From Lepidurus packardi (Eukaryota; Arthropoda; Branchiopoda; Notostraca; Triopsidae), in assembly GCA_023053545.1 (NCBI GenBank), contig JAKZAN010000002.1:7188790-7252789 (forward strand): DNA of 64,000 nucleotides. Reading direction: 5' to 3'. A program made the translations under genes and the position numbers. Each line of letters starts with the position of its first letter. The first letter of the stretch is position 1. Below are positions 32,529-45,200 of this stretch, piece by piece. A model generated the notes under the pieces. The model saw nothing but the letters and a program-made list of their open reading frames with translations. It searched no databases and had not been told where the DNA came from.

Positions 32529-34635
32529 ATGGGAGACAGAACACCAACTTCTTGGACACGTACGTTAGATAAGGAGACTGTGAAAGCTGTACAAGGTGTG
32601 GTCAAAGGTAAATACTAAAAGAATATCGTATAGTTGTAAGAAATCGCTAATGTTTGCCTTTGTTTAATAGGAATAATTCCAGATTGGGTAAATGGCGTTT
32701 TGTTACGTAACGGATCAGGAGTGAACCAAGCGGGGGGCGTGCAGTTCAACCATTTATTCGATGGGTTATCTGTATTACATCGTTTCGCGATCGAGAATGG
32801 AAAAGCGACTTATCAAAACCGTTTATTGCAAAGCGAAACGTATAAGAATATCGCGTTAAAGCAACGATTAACCGTAACCCAGTTTGGGACCCTTGCCTTT
32901 CCTGATCCGTGCCAAAGTCTTCTCGGAAAGTAAATTTTCTGTGGACTTATTTGACTCGTCTTATAAATGGCTCACGATATTTTTTTAAATTTAAATTTTT
33001 AAGATTTATGGCCAAGTTTAGTTCGTCGAAACCTGAGGATATGACTGATAATTGCGCTGTCAACGTGGCATTTTATGGAGATGCACTCTACGCCATGACT
33101 GAGTCGAATACAATTCACCGCGTTGACCCCGAATCCTTGGAAACCATACCCGATAAGGTTTGATTTATACCCAGTTGAGAAATAATTTAAAATCCGAGAT
33201 AAAGAATTATTCGCGGTATATTAAGTCGATTTTTCTAACAGAAAGTGATTATCCGCGATTACGTGGCTGTGAATCAAGCTACAGCTCATCCTCATGTGGA
33301 GAAAGATGGGACGATATATAATATGGGCAACACATATCGCGGTGGTCGTCCAGGTTATCACATCATCAAATTTCCTGCCGGAGAGCATCAGAGCGACGAT
33401 ATGTCGACCTTTAAGGATGCTTCGCTGGTCGGGTCCATTCCTTGTCGCTGGAAAGTCCACCCTGGCTATTTCCACAGCTTCGGCATCACAGAGAACTATT
33501 TCGTGTTCCTAGAAACACCTCTGACGTTAAATCTCCTGAAATTGGCAACAATGAAACTTACTGGCTATTCGTTTAAAGACTGCATGGAATGGTTTGCCCA
33601 GGAAACTGTAAATTTATATAGAATATCTCGAAAAGAAAATGAAGAATGTTGTATTTTTCTTGTAGACCAGGATTGTCTTGATAGAACGCTCTACTGGTGA
33701 TATAGTTCCGGTGACGTACGATGCGCCTGCGCTGTTTGCCTTCCATTTTGCGAATTGTTACGAAAAAGACGAGCAGTTGGTTGTGGATATTTGCGCTGTG
33801 GAAGATGGGCTCAAATTGATAGATAATTTAAGCCTACAGCACTTAAGTGACAGTACTGCTACGTTTCATTGTCCGCATCCTACACGCCTTGTTCTTCCAT
33901 TGAATGTCAAAGTAAGTATTTTTTCTTTTTAATTTGTATATTATTTGTTGTTATTATTTTGTTGTTATTTGTTGTTATTATCTTGTTATTATTTGTTGTT
34001 ATTATCTTGTTATTATTTTGCATATATCTAAATGTTATTTGGGATTTTTTTATTCTCGTTTCTCTATTAGGAGGCTCCGAAAGACACGAATTTGGTAACA
34101 TTGAAAGGAACCCAGTGCAAAGCTTTTAAGCGGAATGAAAGTATATTTTGCGAGCCTGAAAAGTTGTCAAAACAGTCGATGGAACTCCCTCGTATAAATT
34201 ACGCCGTCAATGGTCAGGAATACCGCTTTATATATGGAGTTGGCATGGAGGAGAATTGCTCTGATCCTTCTCGAGTAAATAATTCCGTCTGGAATTAAAG
34301 TTTTATAACTACATATTTTTTTTATTTTACATTTTGTTCTGGTTTAGTTGGTCAAATTGGACCTCGAAACCAAGGAAACGCTAGTGTGGCAAAAACCTGG
34401 GTTTAGTGTCTCCGAGCCGATATTCGTTGCAAGACCAAGCAGTGAACTGGAGGACGATGGAGTCATTTTGGCAGCCATCATGGAACAGGAGGACCATTGC
34501 AAAGTTTATTTGCTTGTATTGAATTCAGCCGATTTCAAGGAATTGGCCATGGTTGAGTTCCAGGCGAATGGGATTGTTCCACAGACTTTCCATGGTATCT
34601 TCGCCAGTAAATCGGAGAGTGTCCATGCCTATTGA
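32529..34635 (+). CDS. BCO1: Carotenoid cleavage oxygenase (BCO/NinaB family)
   Basis: Seven exons (32529-32607, 32671-32929, 33004-33157, 33242-33607, 33666-33911, 34071-34274, 34348-34635) give 531 residues. N-terminal WVNGVLLRNGSG and FDGLSVLHRF are family blocks. The four iron-binding His are seen in ATAHPHVEKDG, GYFHSFGITENY, LFAFHFANCYE and the final QTFHGIF. The enzyme splits beta-carotene to retinal for visual pigment, or acts as the insect-type isomerooxygenase; which activity applies cannot be told from sequence. It lacks a targeting peptide, so it is cytosolic. The intron at 33912-34070 contains a TTATTATTTGTTG-type simple repeat. Confidence 0.94.
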
Positions 34636-35053
34636 AAACTTTTTATATAAATTCGGCTAACACACTTAATTTAGCAGTACGCAAATGTAGTTCGAAGTTA
34701 CTTTTATCGTATAATCAGCTTTTGGTTAAAAATAAAATAATCTTTAAACCAATCCGGTTTCCGTTTTTGGACCTTATACTTGCAAGGTTGCAACTGACGT
34801 TGAAGTTAAGTCTTGTTTATGTAGTACTCTATAGATTTATGTAGTATGTAGTATTCTATTGTTGTACTCTGTTTATGTAGTATTCTATTGATCGTTATTT
34901 CATTCTCAATCAAAATTTAGGAGATTAAAAGTTGATGGGTTGCATAAGACAAAAGAAAGTTTAATGCTTAAGATATACAAGAACGCTTCACGATAATATA
35001 CATAAAATTCCTAAGTACATTTAAAACAGCCACGAAGGAGCATTCAAAGCTTT
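34636..35053. other. Convergent 3' region between BCO1 and ROGDI
   Basis: About 420 bp of AT-rich sequence. An AATAAAATAA at about 34731 is a plausible polyadenylation signal. TATGTAGTA/TTCTATT repeats occur at 34818-34890. Nothing else was recognised. Confidence 0.5.
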
Positions 35054-36233
35054 TTAAGGGTTTTGCAATTCTGGGTACTGGTCGAAAACAGTGACCTAAG
35101 AAAGATAGGATTACAGTCACGTTTCTGGAGGAAATCACGTGTTCATACTTTGTCCTTGATTTGCTGGACTTTATGCAATGCGATAGTTAAGAGGACGAGC
35201 ACGTCGTTGAGCCATGAAACGTGGGCTTCGCATTGCAATGTATCGAATTTGACTGCCGCTCCAGCTTGCGTGAGGTGATACACCGCGAAGACTAATTTGG
35301 GTCCCTGGAGGTAAAAACTGACAGCCACATCGCCCGGTAAAGCTGGGGAAAGCGAACGCTAAACCACCCGGGAATCGAGAAAGGCATTTTAGGGATTTTA
35401 GGCATGAAAAAGGGGTTGTATTTGAAAACTTGTACCATATTTTTGCTGTTCATTAACTCGTCAATGGTTCGCTTTTTAGGCACGAGTAAATGGCCGCGGG
35501 CTTTGGCTAAAGTGTGCCATAAGTAGTCCATCAAGCTGAGTACTTCTTCGACGGAATGAAAGGGACGATTTTGCTTATAAGGGTTTTGCTGTAAAGAGCT
35601 TACGCAGAGTTGAAGTTGATGGCAAGAGTCCTGGATTTGCTGAAGCTTCCAGGGCTGTTCGCCCGAAACGCTGGTATGGTAAACAACATTGGGGTGCTTG
35701 TGTAATTTCAAAGACAAGTCCTTTGAAAACCAAACATTGATAACACATTCGAATGAGGATTTCTTTCTGAACTTACGGCATTTGTAATGCTATCTCCTGT
35801 AACGGTAAGTACGCATTTAAGTTGGTCTTGGGCAGCCTGGGCGGCAGTGGCCATAACATACTTTTCTTGCCGAGGCTGTTCTTCTACGATGCCAACAGGA
35901 ACTGGAAATCTTCTTCCCGCAGCCTAAAGTAAGTAGTAGAATAGATTAAAATGAGTCGGATTTCAAATTTTCCTATAAAAAAGTACTTCAATAATCTGCT
36001 CCAGTTGCTCTAGGACTTTATGGACTTCACTGCTCAGAAGCCAATCAAACTCTTTCTTCTGCAAAGAGAACACATTTTATCAGAGATAGACACAGTATGA
36101 AAGCTATTGTATTTCTCTATTTATTCTGGCAAAATAAAATTAATAACAATAACATGCTTATTCTGATGTCTTAGTAGGAGCGGGATTTTACACTTACGAG
36201 ATTCTCTACTTCCTTGGCGTTTTCGTGGTCCAT
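35054..36233 (-). CDS. ROGDI: Protein rogdi (RAVE/Rabconnectin-associated leucine zipper protein)
   Basis: Six exons (36198-36233, 35987-36058, 35777-35923, 35436-35720, 35149-35358, 35054-35095) give 263 residues, near the family size. Recognised segments are the N-terminal FDWLLSSEVHKVLEQLEQIIE, PWKLQQIQDSCHQLQ, KKRTIDELMNSKNM joined to RSLSPALPGDVAVSFYLQ, and SWLNDVLVLLTIAL. The exon at 35358 uses the GTTTAG acceptor; reading on through this intron gives a misleading open frame. Rogdi is part of a rabconnectin-3 complex tied to V-ATPase assembly and synaptic function; human loss causes Kohlschutter-Tonz syndrome. Confidence 0.93.
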
Positions 36234-37208
36234 TTCCGATAATTCCCCTTATTTTACTCTGCTATTTTAAAAGTCAATACCATTTCTACTTCAATATAAA
36301 CAGAGCCAAATTCATTTCGAACTGCGAATGGCTTTTACCCGGGTGTGGATAAAACATGAAATGGTAAAACCACAGTATAAAGGTTTACAGTTTACACAGT
36401 ATGATAACAGGGCTATCTTTCAATGTTAAGGTTTTAAGCCGACTTTCTCGGTCCCCAGAGTAAATTCAGGTAACAAGCCAGAATATCAAAGGGAAACTTC
36501 TCAAATTGGGGTAGGATGGGCAAGTCCGTGAATCCATCCCTCTTATGTTCCTTGTTACCCCAACATTCTCCTGAGACCGAGAAAGCAGGTAGTAAACCCT
36601 TACATTGAAAGATAGCCCTTTTACCATACTCACATAACCGGAATATTCAAATAATTGGAGTCCACTGTACGACTTAAACTTAGTTTCATACATTCAAGTA
36701 TTTTATATAATTTAACCTAATAAGTTTCCGTACTTATAGACACTTAGCGAGAAACTAAGCAGTCTTTCAATATCTGTCAACCTCAAGTTGAGCTAAAACA
36801 CTTCCAATTTTTTATCTGTGAGTAAAACGCGAAACGGCTGCCTTTGAGTCCAGCGCGTTTCGCGTTTTATCCGTACCCCTTTAGCCGTTAGTGTCTCGTG
36901 GTTCGGTTAGTTTAATTAATTAATGGGCGTGGTGTTACGCCAATTTCCGTTATTTGTTTGGTAAACAGATAACGCAAAGCAAGCCTTCATCCTGATTTTC
37001 GAATCATTTTTATCCTTAATTATACCTCAATTTGGAAGCTTATAGCTGCTATTTTGTGGCTTGTGATATAGGCCTAGACTTGCGAAGCAATACGATTTGG
37101 TGTTCATTAATTTATATTTTCTATTATCAACTGCTTTTTTTGCTGAATTGAATTACGTATTAAATTAAATATTGACCAAGCCAAGCTAAAAGCCAACATC
37201 TCTAACAA
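36234..37208. other. Intergenic region between ROGDI and GCHFR
   Basis: About 975 bp between divergent genes, with a foldback repeat at 36401-36627. A near-repeat pair CGCGAAACGGCTG/CGCGTTTCGCGTTTT lies at 36828-36870. No ORF of note. Confidence 0.5.
36401..36627. repeat. Foldback (inverted repeat) element
   Basis: GGGCTATCTTTCAATGT at 36410-36426 pairs with its complement at 36602-36618, and TTTCTCGGTC near 36444-36453 pairs with GACCGAGAAA near 36575-36584. The arms are roughly 60 bp around a 100-bp loop, as in small foldback MITEs. No target duplication was identified. Confidence 0.55.
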
Positions 37209-37715
37209 ATGCCGTATGTCATTGTTACCGGGAACTTAACACCCTACAAGAGCGGAACCCCGTGGAAAGTAGGGATTTCTGGCCTTAAAGGTACAATGAA
37301 ATAAACTCTTAGTTTTCCTTACAAACTGTCTAATAAAAGAAACCAAAAAAGTGGTTGCTAAAATCTTCAAACTGTACGTTTAAAGGTGTGGAATTGGAAG
37401 AGTTGGATCGATTCAAACTAGAAGGACAAGCTGATCCCCATACAGTTGTCTTCAAGCACCATCCAATCGTTCTACTGAACGCTTTGGAAGTGTTTGGTTA
37501 TAGAGTCGTATCCTCTTTTTCGACTGACAAGCCTGCTCTTAACACCTCCCAAGAACCTTCTACAGTATCTGTATGGACCATGAGACGCGAGTTTCCCGAA
37601 CCAGAGCCCTCAGATGACGAGTAAAGACTTTAAAAAATTTCCGAAGTATAAAATACTAAACTTCCCGTATTATTCTAGATCGGACAGCAATCAACCCACG
37701 GACGCCAGCCTATGA
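37209..37715 (+). CDS. GCHFR: GTP cyclohydrolase I feedback regulatory protein (GFRP)
   Basis: Exons 37209-37290, 37386-37620 and 37679-37715 give 117 residues; reading on at 37620 into TAA gives 106 instead. It starts MPYVIVTG like vertebrate GFRP, and the core HHPIVLLNALEVFGYRVVSS followed by TVSVWTMRRE matches the C-terminal half of the family. GFRP binds GTP cyclohydrolase I and mediates inhibition by tetrahydrobiopterin and activation by phenylalanine. An insert of about 15 residues and an acidic tail (EPEPSDDE) make it longer than the 84-residue mammalian form. The splice at GA|GTAAAG overlaps the TAA stop, so both C-termini may be made. Confidence 0.8.
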
Positions 37716-37786
37716 AAATCCAAAACAGCCCCCTTCTGTTATTTTCCTGTCTCCCTTAAACTTCCCACCGAATATTTCCTTTCATA

Positions 37787-38450
37787 ATGGACTCAAAGAA
37801 ATTCGAACATTCGTGCAAGTCTCCAGATCACAGCCACTGCCTCTTAACTGCCCCTTGCCCATCCACGCGACAAACCTTGGACGAATTGGCCTTTGAACGT
37901 GGTCTGTGGGTCCCAGGTACATAATACAAGTTACCTTCATACATTCTAAATCCTAAAGCAAACCTAGTTTCCCTTCGTTCCTCGACACTTCAAAGACCAA
38001 TTTTGACTAATGAGTATTTCCTCCTCCCTTTCAACAGCTCTTGAAGGCGATCTCAGGCGAATATCCCATTTGGTTCAAGACCGTCAAAGCCCCGTCAACT
38101 CTACCGACACTTCTGGTTACACCGCCTTGCATTACGCAGCCCGCGCAGGTCACGCCCACGTATGCCGCTACTTATTAACCCACGGAGCTAATCCCAATGT
38201 CTGTACCCCTAGTGGGGCCACTTCCCTTCATCGTGCAGCGTACCAACACCATTTAGAAGTGGTTCAGCTGCTTTTAGATGCAGGTGCGGATCCTTTGGGC
38301 TCAGATTCTGAAGGAAATACCGTTCTTCACAAAGCCTACGAAAAGGCAACCCCAAATCCAGTGATCAACTTCTTGGTACAGCGTTTCCCAGAGCTCGAAC
38401 AAACCGCTAATCGTAAAGGACATCTCCCGGGAAAATTTCTACCTACTTAA
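37787..38450 (+). CDS. ANKRD39: Ankyrin repeat domain-containing protein 39
   Basis: Two exons (37787-37916, 38038-38450) give 180 residues, matching the 183 of human ANKRD39. The N-terminus has an H/C-rich start and TLDELAFERGLW, the ANKRD39-specific lead, followed by about four ankyrin repeats (SGYTALHYAARAGHAHVC, GATSLHRAAYQHHLEVV, GNTVLHKA). It is a small scaffold protein with poorly known partners. It follows GCHFR by only 71 bp on the same strand. Confidence 0.93.
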
Positions 38451-39227
38451 AAATTATTCAGTGACTTACATAATTTAAACGCATTTTCGATGTATTCCAA
38501 TTGAACTGTTAGTCTTTTTTCACGTTTGCAAATCAGGTCATACCCAAGTTCATGTTGAATATTATTATTATTATTTTAATTTATTAAGTATAGAATGCCA
38601 CTTTGATAGTGGGATACCGTCCAAATAAGCTGGTAGCATACTACTTTGAGAAAATTAATATAGTCTTACTTTGGAATGGATGAAAAACAAAACTTGGTAC
38701 AAAATTTGGAAAACGGAGTGTGCGTAGATCTTACCTTGGCCAGTTTCGAAGGCTATTTCACGATCATAACCATATTTCGTAACCACACCCAATTTCAATG
38801 CAGCTGTTGGCATGCATTTAGAGTATCGGACTTAAATTATATGGTAATCTCAAAATTGTTAACGGTGCCTTTTTCATAATTGGAAACTAATTCGCATATT
38901 GGATAATTCATTGAGGGCCAAAAAAAGTAATCTACCCTCGCTTTTGATATTAGCTACACTGCTGCACCGTTTTTTTAAATAAACAAATTTAAAGTAAAAC
39001 CCTTTCGGTAGTTGCTTGCGATTTTCTCTATCTTTCCTCATGCTATTGTTCCATTAGAAAAGCATGCTATATACGAGGAGCTTTGTGTGAATAAAGACTT
39101 CATATCGATGTTCTATAGAAGTGAAAGATGAAATATGATGTAACAAGTTTTATTGGATTTTTTTTTGTTTGAACACAATGAATCCGTATGGTTTTGATGA
39201 TATATGATACATATTTCTGCCCCAGAC
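38451..39227. other. Convergent 3' region between ANKRD39 and neuroligin
   Basis: About 780 bp, AT-rich, holding both 3' UTRs. An ATTATT microsatellite lies at 38560-38580. No gene is seen; the reading frame at 38676-38879 has no family likeness. Confidence 0.5.
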
Positions 39228-42200
39228 TTATACGGTGATTTCTTGGATTTGAACTTTCTTTTTTGCGGAAGGCGTGGCAGGGCTTTTAAGACTGTTTGTG
39301 CGTGTGAGGGTACGCCCTCTCGTAAGAGTTCCGCTACAAGTTACGCCTCCATCATCCTGCAACGAATGGTCGCCCTGCGAAACAAGATAGATAAAGTTAT
39401 TAGTTTTCCTCACCAGAGATGCAGATGATAAATCATTTTTGAAACATTTAAAACGAATCCATCTTATAATAAGATACTATTTACGTTATCATTATCCTAT
39501 TCCCGACATTGAAAGCTGATCAGGACAACAAGCCATTACTTTAACTCAGAGCCGCTGAAAACCCCTCCCGTATTGATAGGCTAAAATCATGGACTTTAAT
39601 ATGTTTATTTTAAAGTATTTAGCCTGCTTTGGCAAATAAAATATTTTGTAAACGATTTTGTTATATAACTACGTCTAGTTAAGACAGTTTTGGAGTCCTT
39701 GAAAAGATCAAAGTCTTTAGCCTCTGCAGGCTAGAAAGCAAAATTCTATTACGAGTGGGTTGAATTGGGTCTTTCTTTTTCTTTTTAATGTATTTCGTTG
39801 CCAAGCTACGTTCTTGTGAAGCTTTATGTACTCTGAATTTTTTTTTTCTTGAGTTTTGTGGGGATATTATTCGTGGGTTTCGGATTGGGAACGAAATGAA
39901 AATAAGATATTGTTCAAATCAAAAGAAAGTTTGTGAGTAGTCACTTCATGATATGGTGTAGAACTTCGTGGCGGGGGCGGCGGATTGGGAATAGGCACGG
40001 AGATGATTTCATGATGATATTGATGAGCTGGGTTCGACGAGTGGGCCATATAGAATGACGGACTTGCCAGTGTGGTTTCAGGGCGAGGGTAATCGAAGTC
40101 CGAGTCCGACTCATATTTATCTCTTTGTACTTGACCATTCATGGGCAAGTGTCTAGGCGGAAGATGAACACAGATTTCTCTCACATTACTCGTGGAATCG
40201 AATAAACCCTCATCCTGCTCGACTTCCTGTAGGAAGAAAAGCAGCCAAATTAGGTGTTAGCATCAGTTGTCTTTATTTTTAAATTGTAAATTGCAGCACC
40301 TTCAAGCACACAGTTTCCCTATGGGATTACTATTTTTTTTTGGTTTACTTCTTCTGAACTTGGAGGTCAGACCTAATCAGATCGAGACCACGATTGGAAG
40401 ACAAACAGTGAGAAAACATGACCTCAAGCTAGAGCTTGACGTGATTTCTCTCCATTTTATGTGAAAGTAATAAAAATATGCAGTGACAGAAATTTTGACT
40501 GCAAGCGGCCCTGATTTATCTGGGGTACTGCTTTAGTTATTTTCGGGCCTTTTTACGACCCAGAAAGTGACAAGCCCTCACATTTGCATAATACTGCCCT
40601 TGAATATAAAAAAGATCGGATTTATAATGCCTGCGACGTTAAAAAGCGCATCTATGGTGTTTTTGGGACTGACAGCGTGAAAGTTTTTTTTATAACTTTT
40701 GTGTATGTAATTCTCTGTTGTAACAATTCGATCCTTAGTTCGTCTAGGTACCTAGACAAAACAAATAAAGATACTCGAAAGTTTTGAAAGTCTCCACAAT
40801 TTCCTCTGAAGCTCGGGACTGCTTCAAAGTTTGTAATTAAAACTGCCTGCATGTAAAGGAATGGAGTCGAAGGTCGCGGAACTCGGAATTGGCCTAGCAA
40901 CACAATCCAAATGATGCTGTACTGTTATAGTCCCTTGAGAAAATTGGGATGTTGCGTAATATATACCTCTCTAGAATCCAGACAAATTGACGTACATACA
41001 TTTCTTTTTACCTTCCGGTCAAGTCGTTGGTTCCGATGGGTGCGTTGTCGGTAAATGGCGGCGAAGAGAACCAGATTTATGAGTAGGAGGAAAATTCCTA
41101 TTGCCAAAGTCACACATAAAGCGGCACTTTGGCTGAGAATAACGATCACTTGGCCATCGTTGTCTTTCTCGCCTCCGCTTACACCCAATATTGGGCCTGT
41201 TGAATGGGACACAATCAAGTTAAGAGGCTTAAATACATAAATTTTAATTTCCGGAGAGATCAGGCGCAAGTTTACTAAGAGTTGGCGAAGAAACTTGGTC
41301 AGCTGTTACATTCGTCGTGCATTCTATGATGCGGTCAGGAAATGAGGCCATATCTGCTGGAGCTGCAGAGCTACTCATTAGCATGGGAGGCGACCGGGTA
41401 ATTGTTGGTGGAAGAACCACTCCTGGGAATTGTGTTTGCAGAGAGTTTTTGAGACCAAGAATGTATTAAACGTTTCTTGCAAATAAGTAAAGGATGATTA
41501 AAACTTCGTTTATACCTTCAAAATCGAGTTCATCCGACGTGGAGAGTTGATGGTGAGTCATCGACACGTCGCCAGGACCTGGTTGATGAAGTTGCGGGAT
41601 GAGCTGGAGCCAAATGGACATTTGATGCCCTCGGTAATGAGTTCGCACTCTTGGACGAGCACCTAACATCATAAAAAATATGTACTGTTAACTTTGAGAA
41701 CGAAATTCTGTTCATTTTAATACATTGTGTGCCTTGAAACTTTATTCAGTTGAAACGAAATTCCTTAACCTTATTTATAACTCCATGCAAAAACTTTAAA
41801 TTATAACAAATTTAACATCTGAATTCTAATTACAAGCAAGATTGATAGCGTTTTGTTACTTCTTCGGTTGATCTTACTAATCAGGTGCGCTGGGTGATCC
41901 ATTAGAGTGATTGTTATCAAAGTAGGCTCTCCAGCACACCAATAGCAAAATTCGAAACATGAATCTGAACTGAATACGGAAACAGCCCGCCTCGAACTAC
42001 TTGGTAGGCTACTGCTTTTAGCGTTGTTCAAACAACAAAAAACGCAGTAGAATGTGAAGCATTGTTCATTTGTAAAACATGTGCAACCAAATTAAAGCAG
42101 ATTTGATAAAACTGTTTATCTATTTTAAGAAGGTGAAAGATGTTATTAGTGCACATTTATTGTCCATCGAAGGACAAGGAACTTACTCATGCTCAAATAC

Positions 42201-45200
42201 GCTTGTGTGGTACGTTCGTAACGATCCCACTTCATTCGCTTAGGCTCTGACTTGGAATGGGCTTCATTATTTGGCATCAAGCTGCTATTAGGGTCCCTAA
42301 TTATGCAGCACGGTCCCAATAATCCAGGTAAGGTAGCAATAAAAAACATGAACGGAAAGAACCAAAAACATAAGTTGGTTCTTTCACTTGTTATTGGCAT
42401 GTTATTGTGTTTTGACAGTCGACACGGTTCCTTCTCTTTCCATTTTTTTTTAAACTCGTGTCTCGTGGCCATCCAAGGGGAAAAGCGATTGCCATGCTGG
42501 AGGAGTCACATAGGGCGTTGGCAAGCAATCAATACTACTGTAACGATTGCGTTGACATGCATCCACACACTCAAACTTTCTTAAGCTTCTTTGCTAGTGC
42601 GTGTCCCTCTTCCTTCTCCTTTTCTTTCCTTTCGAGCACCAAATTCGCCCATTCGGCCCCCGAAGTAGGTGGAAAAGTTCAGCGGTAAATTCCCAAGTCC
42701 AGAAACTAGCCTGTTTGGTCTTCCGAAACACTTAACAATACTTTATACTGGCAAGAATAGGGAAACCTGAATTTATACTTTCAAATACACAAAAAGAAGT
42801 TATTTATTAGAAAAGCCTTTAACGAAGATCGAAGTCGGGCAATTGAGCTCATACATCTTGTCTTGGGTATCGTTCCCTTGTTTTATTCTTTATTTTGCAT
42901 CATTACTCGTTGGAGGAGTTTCCTTTTGGGGAATCTTGTAAAAGAACTGTAGCCGTCTTTTTTTTCAGGATTGAGAAAAGAAGTTTTAGGGAGGGTCCGT
43001 AGAGACTGGGTGTCTATTTCCTAGTTTTCTTTTTTAATGTTTACTACATGGGTAAATATCGCTTATGTTGTCTACTACCATTCGTTGGGGTGCCATTTTT
43101 GTGTAGAATATAAACTGGGGCTTAGGCACAATTTAGACGATTCATCTGCATTTGGTGTTACTTTTCGATATTTCTTATTTCCTGCGGTTTTTGTACAAAA
43201 TTTTCTAATCTTTGTAGCAGATTCTGCCAAATTCCGCGTTTTATACAAAAATGTCTGCGCTTTTCTCAAAACAAGCAGTATTGTTAGTTACTTGTAGGTG
43301 CATGCAATTTTCTTACAAATATTTTGAAGAATATTTTTAAGAATATTTTCTTACGAATATTTATCTTAAGAATATTTCTGCGGATCCGTTTTTTTGCGAA
43401 CTTTTGGGCTTTCATGGGGAAGTTGTGTGGGAAACGATCCATTACTTCAGCTATTCGCAGAATGTCTTGCGTTTCTAGACATGCGTTTTTTAGACCCAAA
43501 AATATAGAACTAAAGTCTCCGTGAATTTGAGGCAGACTAGATCTTCTAATTCCCTCGCGAATTTATCTCTAAGACTCAGACGACGTACTGCGATTTTCTT
43601 CAGCATTTCAAGAAACACGTTCATTTCAGGGGTCGTAAATTAATTAAGTTCCCTTCGTCGGTTTGGGGAACTTCCTTCATTTGCGCAATTTGTGAAAAGA
43701 AAGGAAGTTTTAGGAGAAATAATGCAACATGGTTCCGTTTCCTAAGATCAGTTTAACATTCTTTTTCTTTTACAAGTTTAGCAGGGACCTGCATTGCGGG
43801 ACTTGGCCCCCTCTTCTGTCTCGCGAGAGTTAGAACGATAAAGAGGGAACCAGTACCGCAACAATACCAAGGACAGGTCTTTGCTTATCGTAAATGAGAT
43901 CCGCAGTAACTTGAAAGCAAACGTAGTAAAAGTATGACGTCACGTCGCTTACCCGGTTGCGGCGAAGGCGAGGATGTAGTGAAGAAAGAGGTCAGACACA
44001 GCAGTGGCCGAGCTATTGTTATTAGTAACGGTAGTACCGGAGGTATAATGCTGCAGGCTACCATCAGTGGCGTCCAGTCCCAAAGCGTCCAAGTCATCGC
44101 CACTCAAACTGCCTAACCACTGTCATAACACTGTCAGTTAGGCTCATAAGACTTCAGATCCTATAATCTTCCTTACAGTCTCCCTCCCTTACCCTTTCAA
44201 CCTTCCGGCCCTATAACAGGCCAAAGGAAAAAACGGGATAAGGACGAAGTGACTGACGAAAAAAATGAGGGGCATAAACGCTTTTGATGCTTGAGAAACT
44301 TGTTAGACGCGGCATAAAATGGACTGCAGAAATTGCGCAAAGGGCGTAAGGTTATTTCAGCGAAGCTTATTTTGTATTGTTTACTCATAAGCCTTTCGAA
44401 GAGTTTTTAGTGTAGGTTTTTTTTTTACCTTTTTTTAGCTTCCTTGAGCAATTTTTGCAGATTTTTTTTATACTTGAGTAGTAGTAATTGAAAGTATTTT
44501 GACTAGGGACTATATATTGTTGTAGTCTATATAATCTCTTGCAATAGCCGTATTTACCTCTGATTCAGTATCTCCTCCATTTCTGTAGTGTGCGAAGTGA
44601 TACAAATAAGTGTCTCCACCTCGTCCGGCGTGTAACTGTGCTGTGCGCAGTAATGGCGCAACAGTTAATCCGTCTCCCAGTAATTCAAGCACTGAATCGC
44701 GCACGTGGACCGCGTTAGGGGCAGGTTTGTCCCAATCTGTGTACTCGTTCTTGAGCACGTAAAAAATTTCGTTGAGATGATACATGTAAGTGTTACGCAC
44801 TAACGTTCGAATGACGCGATCACGTCTGTCCTCCTCAAATCCAATGCGCAAGTCGACATCGCTAATCTCGTGGACACTTTCTGTAGTTGTCACGCCCATG
44901 AGAAGCTGCAGCGACGCAAATTCTTCACTTCCTCCCTCCATGGCTATTAAAGGGTCACTTTCTATGACACTGCCGTCAATAAAAGGTCCAAAGTCCGCCA
45001 GAAATCGCGGCGTTTCCAACTCAACACTCAGTAACGCTCCCAAAGGCTTTTTACGCAAACAGTCGCCAATGTCAATCATATCAATTTGCCCCGGACCTAA
45101 TGTGGGGTTCTTGTCCAAGGAACAACGCATTTGTTTCGCCACCTCTTCCTTAACGCGGCCAGGATCGCGTACCATCGCCCAAGGGCTTAAGGCGGAACCG

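Noticed and set aside
35292..35434. Continuous open frame through ROGDI suggesting an extra 45-residue segment
   Set aside because: It loses frame with the conserved C-terminal half; using ATG|GTACAAG and GTTTAG restores the family sequence.
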